From Mycolicibacterium fortuitum subsp. fortuitum (GTDB lineage: Bacteria; Actinomycetota; Actinomycetes; Mycobacteriales; Mycobacteriaceae), in assembly GCF_022179545.1 (NCBI RefSeq), contig NZ_AP025518.1, positions 5,704,001-5,768,000 of the forward strand: a stretch of 64,000 nucleotides of DNA, given 5' to 3'. Both the position numbers and the translations under genes were made by a program. This document shows positions 39,101-50,191 of this stretch, in pieces. Under the pieces are notes generated by a model. The model searched no databases. It was not told where the DNA came from and saw only the letters and a program-made list of their open reading frames with translations. Numbering within the stretch: position 1 is the first letter of the stretch; every line of letters begins with the position of its first letter.

Positions 39101-40071
39101 GCGGCTGGATCCACGTCGCCAAGGCCACCATCGGCAAGCGCGCCTTCCTCGGCAATTCAGGCATCACGCAACCCGGCCGCAAGGTGCCCAACGACGGACT
39201 GGTGGCCGTGCTGTCGGCCACGCCGCACAAGGCCAAGGCCGGCTCGTCGTGGCTGGGCAGCCCACCGGTTCGGTTGCGGCGCAACGCCACCGCCGCCGAC
39301 GCCCTACGCACGTTCCACCCGTCGACCCGGCTCAAGATCATGCGCTCGGCCGTCGAGACCTGCCGGCTGATCCCGGTCGTCATCACCTTCGCGATCGGTG
39401 TCGCGGTGCTGGGCGCGATGCAAGCCGTGACGATGCGGTTCGGCTTCCTGTGGACGGCGCTGTCCGGAGGGGTGGTCCTGCTGGTTGCCGGCATGGTGGC
39501 CGGCACCATCGCGGTGGTCGCAAAATGGTTGGTGGTCGGCCGGATTCGCACGGTCGAACATCCGCTGTGGTCGTCGTTCGTGTGGCGCAACGAGGTGTCG
39601 GACACCTTCGTCGAAACCGTCGCCGCACCCTGGTTCGCCCGGGCCGCCAGCGGCACCCCGGTGATGAACCTGTGGCTGCGCGGACTGGGCGCCTCGATCG
39701 GACGCGGAGTGTGGTGCGAAACCTACTGGCTGCCCGAAGCTGATCTGGTGACACTGGAGACCGCGTCCACCGTCAACCGTGGCTGCGTCGTGCAGACCCA
39801 CCTGTTCCACGACCGCATCATGCGAATGGACAGCGTCGTGCTCGAGAAGGGTTCGACGCTGGGGCCGCACTGCGTGGCGTTGCCTGCGGCCCGCCTGGGC
39901 GCCGGCGCCACCGTCGGGCCGGGATCACTGGTGATGCGCGGCGACGAGGTCCCACCGTCCACGCGCTGGCAGGGCAACCCGATCGCCCCGTGGAACATGT
40001 TCGGCAAGAAACGCACCGCGGAGAAAACTGCGGACAAGGCTGCCAAGAAGACAGAAGCCCCGGCCGCGTGA
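36139..40071 (+). CDS. Pls/PosA-family nonribosomal peptide synthetase
   Basis: 1310 residues, close to epsilon-polylysine synthetase Pls. Adenylation domain about 20-495: TSGSTGTPKGVAV, GEACPPEL, YGPTEAT, YRSGDLVRLEADGLYFQGR and KVGGRRIELGEV. Carrier domain about 515-585 with the phosphopantetheine serine in FIALGGGSLSAAQ. No condensation or thioesterase domain. The C-terminal half holds membrane helices in pairs and three left-handed-beta-helix acyltransferase-like segments (e.g. IGARTTLLPGASVGKNADV). This layout makes isopeptide-linked homopolymers or amino-acid transfer at the membrane in known relatives; the amino acid here is unknown. The GTG start sits 6 bases after a TAGTTT, suggesting a leaderless transcript. 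It heads a five-gene operon. Confidence 0.88.
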   Translation: MTAAASAHEIPPQYLLSPLAPEPRTLVDILNDTARRFPDAPALDDGSVQLTYSELIADVADSVAWLAARGIGRGDKLGIRMPSGSYALYVAILSVLACGAAYVPVDADDPDERAELVFGEANVVGVITEQGLIRGPGSSRGWRAAAPLGRDDAWIIFTSGSTGTPKGVAVTHRSAAAFVDAEARMFLRDNPIGPGDRVLAGLSVAFDASCEEMWLAWRHGACLVPAPRSLVRSGMDLGPWLVSRDITVVSTVPTLAALWPAEALEAVRLLIFGGEACPPELAARLAVDGREVWNTYGPTEATVVACAAQLDGQGPVSIGLPLAGWDLAVVDKDGMPVAIGEVGELVIGGVGLARYLDPEKDAEKYAPMPTLGWNRAYRSGDLVRLEADGLYFQGRADDQVKVGGRRIELGEVDNALVHLPGVSGGAAAVRKTASGTPLLVGYIASTDPDFDLAKARAALSESLPAALVPRLVLLDELPTRTSGKVDRNALPWPPPGDADQDAPELDGTMGWLAGLWRDVLGTPVEGPEADFIALGGGSLSAAQLVAALRQRYPLVTVADLYDHPRLGSLAGYLDELKPPPQIQTREVKPTPLLSQAAQVALSLPLATLTGMQWVVWLALLNNVAAATGVVSWAHPLSWWWVLAGFVLFVTPLGRMGIAVLFARMLLTGLEPGTYRRGGPVHLRVWIAERLADASGAENLAGAPWMVYYARALGNSVGKGVDMHSAPPVTGMLKIGHRASVEPEVDLTGHWIDGDQFHVGPVTIGNDATIGARTTLLPGASVGKNADVAPGSAVTGKVKNGQFWKGSPAVKSGKARHPWPDHRPRRAPLWVAVYGVSSLLLAGLPLLALAAGLAVIVWGVHGTTSPADALLPALAWTPAAAVVAMLTYAALTVIGVRILSIRLSEGYHPVRSRVGWQLWTTERLMDAARNYLFPIYASLLTPWWLRLLGAKVGKDTEISTALFTPKFTEVQDGAFLADDTMVASYELGGGWIHVAKATIGKRAFLGNSGITQPGRKVPNDGLVAVLSATPHKAKAGSSWLGSPPVRLRRNATAADALRTFHPSTRLKIMRSAVETCRLIPVVITFAIGVAVLGAMQAVTMRFGFLWTALSGGVVLLVAGMVAGTIAVVAKWLVVGRIRTVEHPLWSSFVWRNEVSDTFVETVAAPWFARAASGTPVMNLWLRGLGASIGRGVWCETYWLPEADLVTLETASTVNRGCVVQTHLFHDRIMRMDSVVLEKGSTLGPHCVALPAARLGAGATVGPGSLVMRGDEVPPSTRWQGNPIAPWNMFGKKRTAEKTADKAAKKTEAPAA

Positions 40072-41405
40072 CCCGATCCAAGAAAGCCGCGAAGAAGGTC
40101 ACGTCGGCCCCGGTCATCGATCCGTATCTGCCCACCAACGGCAACTTCGGATACCGGGTGTCACGCTACGAACTCGACCTGGAATACAAGGTGGCGATCA
40201 ACCGGCTCGCCGGCACCGCCACCATCACCGCGGTGACCTTGGCCGCGGTACGCAACTTCACCCTCGACCTGTCCGACGCCCTTACGGTGTCACGGGTTTC
40301 GGTCAACGGCCGTCGGCCCGCCCAATACCGATGTTCGGGCGGGAAGCTGTCCATCACGTTGGATTCAGCCCTGCCCGCGGGTGCCGCGATGACCGTCGTC
40401 ATCCGCTACAGCGGAACCCCGCGCCCGATCGAAACCTACTGGGGTGACGTCGGTTTCGAGGAACTGTCGAACGGCGCCCTGGTGGCCGGCCAACCCAACG
40501 GGGCGGCCTCCTGGTTTCCGTGCGACGACCATCCCAGCTCGAAAGCCAGTTACCGGATCCAGATCAGCACCGACAGCCCGTACTACGCGCTGGCCAACGG
40601 TGAGCTGATCTCCCGTAAAGCCCGCGCAGGACACACCGTGTGGACCTACGAACAGGCCGAACCGACGTCGAGCTACCTGATCACCCTGCAGATCGGCCAG
40701 TACGAGAGTCACCGGTTGACCAAGACGCCGGTGGCCATGCACGCCGTGCTGCCCGCCCGGCTGCGCCGCAACTTCGAGCACGACTTCGAAGCCCAGCCAC
40801 AGATGATGAAACTGTTCATCAAGATGTTCGGACCGTATCCCCTGGCCGGCGGCTACACCGTGGTGGTCACCGAGGACGATCTCGAGATACCGCTGGAGGC
40901 CCAGGGCATCTCGATCTTCGGTGCCAACCACTGCGACGGACACCGTGGCTCCGAGCGACTGATCGCCCACGAACTGGCCCACCAATGGTTCGGCAACTCG
41001 GTGACGGCTCGACGCTGGCGCGACATCTGGCTGCACGAAGGCTTCGCCTGCTACGCCGAGTGGCTGTGGTCCGAACACAGCGGCGGGCACACCGCCGCGG
41101 AATGGGCCGAGCACTATCACGAGCGGCTGCGCGACAAGCCCCAGGATCTGCTGCTCTCGGACCCCGGGCCCGAGGACATGTTCGACGACCGGGTCTACAA
41201 GCGCGGCGCCCTTACCCTGCACGCACTGCGCACACTCATCGGCGACCGCAATTTCTTTGCCCTGCTCAGGGATTGGACCGCCCGCTACCGGCACAGCACC
41301 GCATTCACCGACGACTTCACCGGCCTGGCCGCCGGTTACACCGACGAGCCGCTGCAGCCGCTGTGGCAGGCCTGGCTGTATTCGAAAGAGCTGCCGGAGC
41401 TGTGA
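40068..41405 (+). CDS. M1-family metallopeptidase (short form)
   Basis: About 445 residues from GTG 40068 (VTRSKKAAKKV), overlapping the synthetase stop by 4 bp. The N-terminal beta-domain and thermolysin-like catalytic domain are present: HELAHQWFGNS with the downstream E in HEGFACYAEWLW. The substrate-recognition motif (GAMEN in classic aminopeptidase N) is replaced by EIPLEAQG. The C-terminal helical domain of full-length M1 enzymes is absent. Tight coupling suggests it acts on the product of the synthetase or matures a surface protein. Confidence 0.85.
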   Translation: MTRSKKAAKKVTSAPVIDPYLPTNGNFGYRVSRYELDLEYKVAINRLAGTATITAVTLAAVRNFTLDLSDALTVSRVSVNGRRPAQYRCSGGKLSITLDSALPAGAAMTVVIRYSGTPRPIETYWGDVGFEELSNGALVAGQPNGAASWFPCDDHPSSKASYRIQISTDSPYYALANGELISRKARAGHTVWTYEQAEPTSSYLITLQIGQYESHRLTKTPVAMHAVLPARLRRNFEHDFEAQPQMMKLFIKMFGPYPLAGGYTVVVTEDDLEIPLEAQGISIFGANHCDGHRGSERLIAHELAHQWFGNSVTARRWRDIWLHEGFACYAEWLWSEHSGGHTAAEWAEHYHERLRDKPQDLLLSDPGPEDMFDDRVYKRGALTLHALRTLIGDRNFFALLRDWTARYRHSTAFTDDFTGLAAGYTDEPLQPLWQAWLYSKELPEL

Positions 41406-42652
41406 CCGACGCCGGCGGCGCCCCCGCTACAGGGCCGATCACGCGCAGCAGCGTCGCCCGCGTCGGCCTGGCGACGGCGGTCAGCGCGCTGTGCGGCTAC
41501 GCGGTGCTGTACCTGGCCGCCCGCGACCTCGAACCGGCCGGGTTCTCGGTGTTCAGCGTGTTCTGGGGTGCGTTCGGCCTGGTAACCGGAGCCGCCAACG
41601 GGCTGCTGCAGGAGGCCACCCGCGAGGTCCGCTCCGCACGTCACCGTGATCTCTCCGGAAGTCCCAGCACCCATCCGATGCGGATCGCCGGTCTGGTCGG
41701 CATCGTCGCGGCCCTGGTGATCGCGGCCAGTTCACCGCTGTGGAGCGCGCACGTGTTCGCCGAGTCGAGGGCGCTGAGCGTGGTGCTGCTCAGCGCCGGG
41801 CTGGCCGGATTCTGCCTGCACGCAACCCTGCTCGGCATGCTCGCCGGGGTGAACCGCTGGACCGAGTACGGGGCCCTGATGGTCACCGACGCCGGAATCC
41901 GGGTGGCCGTGGCCGCGGCGACGTTCGTGCTCGGCTGGGGGCTGGCCGGGTTCCTGTGGGCCACCGTGGCCGGAGCCGTGGCGTGGCTGATCATGCTGAT
42001 CGCCGCACCCGCGGCGCGCATGGCCGCCGGGCTGCTGACGGCGGGCAATCCCGCGACGTTCCTACGCGGAGCTGCGCATTCGATCGCCGCGGCCGGGGCC
42101 AGCGCCATCCTGGTGATGGGGTTCCCGGTGCTGCTCAAGGCCACCTCAGGTGATCTGGGCGCGGCGGGCGGCGTGGTGATCCTGGCGGTGACGCTCACCC
42201 GCGCCCCACTGCTGGTCCCGCTCACCGCGATGCAGGGCAATCTGATCGCGCACTTCGTCGACCAGCGTGACAAACGGCTGCGGGCGCTGCTGGCCCCTGC
42301 CGCCGCGGTGGCCGCACTGGGTGCAGTCGGCGTGGCCGCAGCCGGGCTGCTCGGGCCCTGGCTGCTGCGGGTGGCGTTCGGCGAGGAGTACCGCGCCGGG
42401 GGCGCCCTGCTGGCCTGGCTGACCGCCGCCGCCGTCGCCATCGCGATGCTGACCCTCACCGGCGCCGCCACCGTCGCCGCCGCGCTGCACCGCGCCTATG
42501 CCGCGGGCTGGATCATCGCCACGGTCGCGGCAGTGGGCCTGCTGCTGCTGCCGCTCGGACTGGAGGAGCGCACCATCGTCGCGCTGCTGTGCGGACCACT
42601 CGTGGGTATCGCTGTTCACCTGGTGGCTCTGGCCAAGCTGGCCCTACGGTGA
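41402..42652 (+). CDS. Polysaccharide flippase-like membrane protein (Rv3630 type)
   Basis: 416 residues, roughly twelve hydrophobic helices, architecture of the MOP/Wzx export superfamily (e.g. helix pairs at about 20-60 and 100-165). The GTG 41402 start overlaps the peptidase stop by 4 bp. By synteny it corresponds to M. tuberculosis Rv3630, located next to the glycosyltransferase ppgS. It probably moves a lipid-linked sugar or the synthetase product across the membrane. Confidence 0.7.
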   Translation: MTDAGGAPATGPITRSSVARVGLATAVSALCGYAVLYLAARDLEPAGFSVFSVFWGAFGLVTGAANGLLQEATREVRSARHRDLSGSPSTHPMRIAGLVGIVAALVIAASSPLWSAHVFAESRALSVVLLSAGLAGFCLHATLLGMLAGVNRWTEYGALMVTDAGIRVAVAAATFVLGWGLAGFLWATVAGAVAWLIMLIAAPAARMAAGLLTAGNPATFLRGAAHSIAAAGASAILVMGFPVLLKATSGDLGAAGGVVILAVTLTRAPLLVPLTAMQGNLIAHFVDQRDKRLRALLAPAAAVAALGAVGVAAAGLLGPWLLRVAFGEEYRAGGALLAWLTAAAVAIAMLTLTGAATVAAALHRAYAAGWIIATVAAVGLLLLPLGLEERTIVALLCGPLVGIAVHLVALAKLALR

Positions 42653-42664
42653 CCGTGTAGTTTG

Positions 42665-43363
42665 GTGCCCATCGACATGCGCTTCCACGACGTTTGGATC
42701 ATCATCCCCGCCTTCAACGAGGCGAGCATCATCAGCGACGTCATCTCCGACGTGCGCTCGGTTTTCCCTAACGTGATCTGTGTCGATGACGGCAGCCGCG
42801 ACGGTACGGCAGACCTGGCGCTGCAGGCCGGCGCCCACGTCGTCCCGCATCCGGTGAACCTCGGCCAGGGAGCCGCCATCCAGACCGGTGTCGAATACGC
42901 ACGCAGCCGGCCCGGCGCTCGGGTGTTCGCCACGTTCGACGCCGACGGTCAACACCAGGTCAAGGACGTGGTGCGGATGATCGACCGGCTCGACGCCGAC
43001 GGTGCCGATCTAGTCGTGGGCACCCGGTTCGCCGGAACGGTCACCCACGTGCCACCACTCAAACGCGTCATCCTGCGCGCTGCGGCGTTTCTCAGCCCGC
43101 AAAGCCGCAGCCTCGGCCTGACCGATGCACACAACGGACTGCGGGTGTTCAACAAGACCGTCGCCGATGCACTGAATCTGACCATGAACGGCATGAGCCA
43201 CGCCGGCGAGTTCATCGCACTGGCCGCTGAAAGCCATTGGCGGGTAACCGAGGAACCGGTCGAGATCCTCTACACCGATTATTCGAAGTCGAAGGGCCAG
43301 CCGCTGCTCAACGGCGTCAACATCGTCTTCGACGGCCTGTTGCGCAGGAGGATGTCCCGGTGA
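42665..43363 (+). CDS. ppgS: Family 2 glycosyltransferase, polyprenyl-phosphate type (PpgS-like)
   Basis: About 232 residues, dolichyl-phosphate-mannose-synthase-like GT2: WIIIPAFNEASII, the DDGSRDGTAD nucleotide motif, DADGQHQ and the acceptor motif GLRVFNK. In M. tuberculosis the syntenic Rv3631 (PpgS) makes polyprenyl-phospho-N-acetylgalactosamine and needs the DUF2304 protein Rv3632 for activity; the same pair is here. GTG 42665 is used; ATG 42677 is an equally good start. The sugar cannot be confirmed from sequence. Confidence 0.8.
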   Translation: MPIDMRFHDVWIIIPAFNEASIISDVISDVRSVFPNVICVDDGSRDGTADLALQAGAHVVPHPVNLGQGAAIQTGVEYARSRPGARVFATFDADGQHQVKDVVRMIDRLDADGADLVVGTRFAGTVTHVPPLKRVILRAAAFLSPQSRSLGLTDAHNGLRVFNKTVADALNLTMNGMSHAGEFIALAAESHWRVTEEPVEILYTDYSKSKGQPLLNGVNIVFDGLLRRRMSR

Positions 43364-43707
43364 ACTGGATTCAGGTTCTGCTGATCGTCTCGGTGCTGGC
43401 GCTGTTGGCCTACCTGCTGGGGTCTCGACGCAGCGCGCGGTCCAAGGCGTGGGTCAAGGTCGGTTTCGTGCTGTTCGTGGGTGCGGGCATCTATGCCATT
43501 CTGCGGCCCGACGACACCACGGTTCTCGCGAATTGGCTTGGTGTGAAACGCGGTACGGACCTGATGGAGTACGTGCTGATCATCGCGTTCGTGTTCGTCA
43601 CCCTGTCGACGTACCTGCGCTTCAAGGACATCGAGCTGCGCTATGCCCGGCTGGCCCGGTCGGTGGCCCTGCAGAACGTGCGGGTGCCGGAAGACACTAG
43701 CGACTGA
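43360..43707 (+). CDS. DUF2304 membrane protein (PpgS partner, Rv3632 type)
   Basis: 115 residues, three hydrophobic helices (about 4-20, 30-48 and 70-88) ending in a charged tail. An AGGAGG site lies nine bases before GTG 43360, and the start overlaps the glycosyltransferase stop by 4 bp. DUF2304 proteins regularly accompany polyprenyl-phosphate glycosyltransferases; Rv3632 is known to promote PpgS activity. It converges on the TetR gene with an 11-bp overlap. Confidence 0.83.
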   Translation: MNWIQVLLIVSVLALLAYLLGSRRSARSKAWVKVGFVLFVGAGIYAILRPDDTTVLANWLGVKRGTDLMEYVLIIAFVFVTLSTYLRFKDIELRYARLARSVALQNVRVPEDTSD

Positions 43708-44278
43708 GCAACGCCGCCAGCATGGCGATCCTGGCCTCTTCGAGTTCCGGAAGTGGCAGCACGCGGCGCACCATGGCGGCGCCGTCGAATGTGTTGATGA
43801 CGATCGTCAGCAGTACCGCGAAAACGTCCTCGGGAATCTGATCGGCCCCCGGTGCACTCTTGGCCGTCTCGTAGATGTTGTCGATGTACTCGGCGAGCAC
43901 GGTCTGCAAAGGGCCGCGTAGCTTTTCGTCGGTGCGGGCCGCCATCATGAGCTCGTGCCACACGGTGTTGGTTTCACTGCCCGCGATGTCGCGCAGGATC
44001 GTCAGCACCGCGGGCAGCGCCGGCTGCTCGGCGGGGATCTCCGCCACCAGCTTGCTTCCCGCCTCCAGCTGACGGCGCGCCACCTCCTGCGCGGTGGCCG
44101 CCATGAAATCGCTCATGGTCGGGAAGTGCCGGAACAGCGCGCCGTCGGAAACCTTGGCCCGCTTGGCGATCACCGCCGCCGAGGCCTTGGCGTAGCCGAC
44201 CTCGATGATGGTGTCGATGGCGGCGTCGAGTAGTCGTGCGACGGTTTCCTCGCGGCGCTGCTGCTGTGTCCTGGCCAT
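43697..44278 (-). CDS. TetR-family regulator
   Basis: 193 residues. The N-terminal helix-turn-helix (TIIEVGYAKASAAVIAKRAK... DGALFRHFPTMSDFM) is typical of TetR. The C-terminal half is the ligand-binding domain. It follows the amidohydrolase by 2 bp, so the two are co-transcribed, and a perfect 12-bp palindrome sits at the amidohydrolase promoter as the likely operator. Confidence 0.85.
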   Translation of the reverse strand: MARTQQQRREETVARLLDAAIDTIIEVGYAKASAAVIAKRAKVSDGALFRHFPTMSDFMAATAQEVARRQLEAGSKLVAEIPAEQPALPAVLTILRDIAGSETNTVWHELMMAARTDEKLRGPLQTVLAEYIDNIYETAKSAPGADQIPEDVFAVLLTIVINTFDGAAMVRRVLPLPELEEARIAMLAALLSR

Positions 44279-44280
44279 CT

Positions 44281-46062
44281 CTAGACCGGCGTGTGATCCA
44301 GCTTCTCGGAGCCGGCCCGCAGATAACGTCCTGATTTCACCGATTCACCGTAGCCGTCCCGGAACTGACCATTGCGGAACACCACTGCGCCGTTGACCGC
44401 GGTCGCGATGACGGCGTCGTCGCTGCGGTTCACCATGCGGCTCAGGCCGCCGTAGAACGGGACCGACTCTTCGTGATACGCCTCGACCGTCTCGTTGAGG
44501 CCGGCCGGGTCGATCACCACGAAGTCGGCACGGTCGCCTTGGCGCAGAGTGCCTGCCGAGACGCCGAACCAATCGGCCACCTCGGCGGTCAGCCGGTGTA
44601 CGGCATGCTCGGTGGTCATGAACGGGCGCCCGGCCAGCTGCGCATCGCGTACCCGCTTGAGCAGCTTCACCGGGTAGTTGTAGAACGCCATGTTGCGCAG
44701 GTGCGCACCGGCATCCGAGAAGCCCATGTGTACCGACGGCTCCTTGGCCAGCTTGTCGAGGAACTTCGGCCGGTCGTTGGCCACGATGGTGGTCCAGCGC
44801 ACGTTGCGCTCACCGTTGTCGACGAGCACGTCGAGGAACGCGTCGAGCGGGTGGATACCGCGCTCGTCGGCGATCTGGCCGAAGCTCTTGCCGATCAGCG
44901 TCTTGTCCGGGCATTCGACGATCCTGGCGTCGTGGAAGTCGCGGTGCCACAAGGTCGGTCCGAGGACGCGCCGGTCGAAAGACTTGCGGAAGCGGCGGCG
45001 GTACTCCGGGTCGGCCAGCAGCTTGTTGCGCTCGAACTGATCCTTGAGGTGCAGGGCGGCCGTTCCTGCGCCGAACTCCTCGAACACCGGCAGATCGATT
45101 CCGTCCGAATACAGTTCGAACGGAACCGGCAGATGCTGGAACCGCACCTTGGAACCCAGGATCCGGTTGAGCAACCGCACCCCTGGCCCGAGTACCCGCA
45201 CCGCCCCGGGTGAGGACTTGGCGTCGGCCGACACCAGCAAGCTCATCCGCACATCCCGGCGACGGCCGAACAGGCCGCTGCTCTCCAGGAAGAAGTTCAG
45301 TGCCTCATGGACTTTGGCCACATTCGGCGCACTCTGCAGCATCCGGCCGCGCTTGCGCAGCACCTTGATGAGACGCCGGCGTTCACGCCAGGTCGCGAAC
45401 GTCGACGGCAAGGCCCGGGACCGGAAACGGTCCCCGTCGAGCTTGTCGATCGCCGCGTCCATCCCCGACAGGCCGAGCATGCCTGCCTCGAGGGCCTCGT
45501 CGAGCTTGGCCGCCATGGTCTCCAGTTCGGCGTCGGTCGGCGTGACACCGCGGGTGGTCGCCCGGTCCAGCCCCAGCACCGAGGCGCGCAGGTCCGAATG
45601 TCCCAGCAGCGACGCGATGTTCGGGCCCAGCGGCAACTCGTCGATGGCCTTCACGTACTCGGCCGGACCTGACCACGTCTTGTGCTGTTCCAAGGCGCCC
45701 ACCACGAACTGGCGCGGGACGGCCTCGACGCGGCTGAACAGGTCGGCGGCGTCCTCGGTGTCGGAGTACACCGTCGAGAGCGAGCACATGCCGAGCAGCA
45801 CGGTGGTGACGCCGTGCCGCACCGACTCCCGCAAGCCCGGATCGAGCAGGACCTCGGCGTCGTAGTGGGTGTGCACGTCGACGAACCCGGGCAGCACCCA
45901 CTTGCCACCGGCGTTGATGACGTCGGGGCAGTCGGTCTCGTCAAGCGGGGTGGCCGACACCGCGACCACTACCCCGTCACGAATCCCCAGCGTGCGGACC
46001 TGCGGCGGGGCGCCGGTGCCGTCGAACCACAGACCGTTGCGAACGATGACGTCGTAGGACAT
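44281..46062 (-). CDS. N-acyl-D-amino-acid deacylase-like amidohydrolase
   Basis: 593-residue metal-dependent amidohydrolase with a composite beta-sandwich/TIM barrel. The metal site HTHYD is at residues 64-68, with GHSDLRASVLG and FSDAGAHLRN further on. Relatives deacylate N-acyl-D-amino acids or cleave cyclic amides; M. tuberculosis has several. The start lies 21 bp downstream of the palindromic operator, so the TetR protein encoded next probably autoregulates this operon in response to the substrate. Confidence 0.8.
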   Translation of the reverse strand: MSYDVIVRNGLWFDGTGAPPQVRTLGIRDGVVVAVSATPLDETDCPDVINAGGKWVLPGFVDVHTHYDAEVLLDPGLRESVRHGVTTVLLGMCSLSTVYSDTEDAADLFSRVEAVPRQFVVGALEQHKTWSGPAEYVKAIDELPLGPNIASLLGHSDLRASVLGLDRATTRGVTPTDAELETMAAKLDEALEAGMLGLSGMDAAIDKLDGDRFRSRALPSTFATWRERRRLIKVLRKRGRMLQSAPNVAKVHEALNFFLESSGLFGRRRDVRMSLLVSADAKSSPGAVRVLGPGVRLLNRILGSKVRFQHLPVPFELYSDGIDLPVFEEFGAGTAALHLKDQFERNKLLADPEYRRRFRKSFDRRVLGPTLWHRDFHDARIVECPDKTLIGKSFGQIADERGIHPLDAFLDVLVDNGERNVRWTTIVANDRPKFLDKLAKEPSVHMGFSDAGAHLRNMAFYNYPVKLLKRVRDAQLAGRPFMTTEHAVHRLTAEVADWFGVSAGTLRQGDRADFVVIDPAGLNETVEAYHEESVPFYGGLSRMVNRSDDAVIATAVNGAVVFRNGQFRDGYGESVKSGRYLRAGSEKLDHTPV

Positions 46063-46083
46063 GAGGCAACGCTAAACGAGAAA

Positions 46084-46095
46084 GTGAGTACTCAC
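46084..46095. promoter_or_regulatory. Palindromic operator for the TetR/amidohydrolase operon
   Basis: Perfect 12-bp palindrome GTGAGTACTCAC, 21 bp before the amidohydrolase start and just beyond the galE1 stop codon. Spacing and symmetry fit binding of the TetR regulator encoded in the same operon. A related half-site (TTAGTGAGAA) follows at 46102-46111. Confidence 0.6.
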
Positions 46096-46101
46096 AATCT
46101 T

Positions 46102-48857
<2,756 letters not shown>

Positions 48858-48863
48858 ATCGGC

Positions 48864-48915
48864 TGCTGAGATACTGAGGGTTGACCGTTTGGATCCTCGA
48901 GGGGGACGTTCTGTG
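48864..48915 (+). repeat. Leader copy A (before decayed cassette)
   Basis: Starts GCTGAGATACTGA and ends ...TTCTGTGAGC at a GTG start, with a GAGGGGG purine-rich site between. It matches leader copy B at 50139-50191 base for base over most of its ~50 bp, with the same spacing to the GTG. Shows that the two cassettes are a duplication that included the promoter/ribosome-binding region. Confidence 0.8.
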
Positions 48916-49676
48916 AGCAGACTGCAATGACAACAGACCCGACCACCATCTCCGAACGGGTCAACCGAGCCTGCGGTCCGGAGTTCCTGCGGGATATGAC
49001 ATCCGCGGCGTGGCCAGACGACGGCCGACGTGCGGCCAATCTCTTCGCATGGATTCCGCGAGATGCGCATTCAACCGATCGCACCGCAGCGACTCGTGCC
49101 GGACAAACAGCGCACACCATCGCTTCCTTCCTCGCCTACCACAGCGATGAGCCCGCGAATACCTCTGCCAATCCCGCCGTTTGGCAAGCCTTTGCCCTAG
49201 CCTCGCCCCTTACGTCGGCGCGATGACCAACGACAACGACGCCAACCAAGTCTTGATCACTGCCGCCTCAGAGCGAGCGCATACCTACGAGATGGCATTC
49301 GCGAAAGCCGCAGTGGCCGAACCAATACTGGCCGACCGAAGGGCACCACAGGCTGATCTGCTTCGCGCTGCGGCCTTGCGCAGTCTGGTTGCCACCGGGG
49401 CGCAGGTGGCGAAGAAGGGGCCGACCGCGACCCCCGCGCATGCCCAAACTGAAACTCGCGTATCAGATCGCGGTGCCCACCGCTCTCCCGGACGATCCTC
49501 ACTTCAATGGCGCGTTCTTCAGCGGTGGACGGCTTCTGTCTCCGAACGAGATCGTCGAATCCGACTGGAGCATCTACGACACTCAGCTGACGGGGTATCT
49601 GACACCATGGCCGCGCATCAACGACGCGATCCGTCAGTTCGGCGATGCGTACGACGTGATCGCCCGTGGCCAGTAA
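48913..49676 (+). pseudogene. Decayed paralogue of the WxG/ESX-type protein
   Basis: Begins with the same leader and GTG as the intact gene at 50189 but hits a stop after five codons (MSRLQ). Three out-of-frame pieces then match the intact C-terminal domain in order. 48927-49223 has NLFAWIPRDAH and RAGQTAHTIASFL (compare ELFAWVPEWAG, TAGQTAYTIAEFL in the lipoprotein at 52455). About 49200-49430 has YEMAFAKAAVAEP and ALRSLVATGAQV (compare YEKSFAAAAKVDP, ALLGLIDAGAHI). 49440-49676 has SGGRLLSPNEI and YDTQLTGYLT (compare NGNTLKTPAEI, YSGQLNRYFA). The N-terminal WxG half and part of the middle are deleted. Clearly non-functional as a whole, though short fragments are open. Confidence 0.75.
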
Positions 49677-49693
49677 AGAAGGTGGTCAGCACG

Positions 49694-50120
49694 GTGATCC
49701 GCCAAATAGCAATCTCAGCGTTGGCCGCCTGGCTGCTCGCTGGTTGTGGGCTTTTCGGCGGCGGAGCGACTCGCCATGACGACCGCTTCGCGCGGCCAGA
49801 TCATCCGAAGAACTCACCGTCCGGGCAATATGCGGCGACGGTCGACATGGGACCGAATCAGAACGGTGTCGACACCTTGGGTGGCAGTGATCCGGGACAA
49901 CGCAACAGGCGCCGAGGTGTTCCGCGACTCGTACGCCTACGACAACCGCCACGGCGTCGGCATCACCTGGCTGTCCTCCGCCGACCAACTATGGTTGCTC
50001 TCCAACGATGTCGGTACTGCCCACGTCGACCGGAAACCCGACGGGACCTGGATCAAGCCGAGCATCTATCCGGAAACAGTCGGCGACATTCCCGAGGAGA
50101 TCAAAGCGGTCGGTGGCTGA
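49694..50120 (+). pseudogene. Frameshifted lipoprotein gene
   Basis: GTG 49694 opens a signal peptide with lipobox (MIRQIAISALAAWLLAGCG, Cys18), continuing SGQYAATVDMGPNQNGVDT. Near 49875 the sensible sequence changes frame, continuing WVAVIRDNATGAEVFRDSY... to the TGA at 50120 (EEIKAVGG). A single-base shift there restores one ~140-residue lipoprotein. Together with the preceding remnant it forms a decayed copy of the effector-plus-lipoprotein cassette. Sequencing error is an alternative for the frameshift. Confidence 0.65.
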
Positions 50121-50138
50121 GCATGGCGGCAGACGAGT

Positions 50139-50191
50139 GCTGAGATACTGACCGGTGACTGTCAGGATCCAGTCGAGGGGGGAGTTCTGTG
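50139..50191 (+). repeat. Leader copy B (before intact WxG gene)
   Basis: Second copy of the ~50-bp leader: GCTGAGATACTGA at 50139-50151, GGATCC, a GAGGGGGG site, then TTCTGTGAGC with the GTG start at 50189. Distance from the first motif to the start codon is 50 bp here and 49 bp in copy A. Probably contains the promoter and ribosome-binding site of the cassette. Confidence 0.8.
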
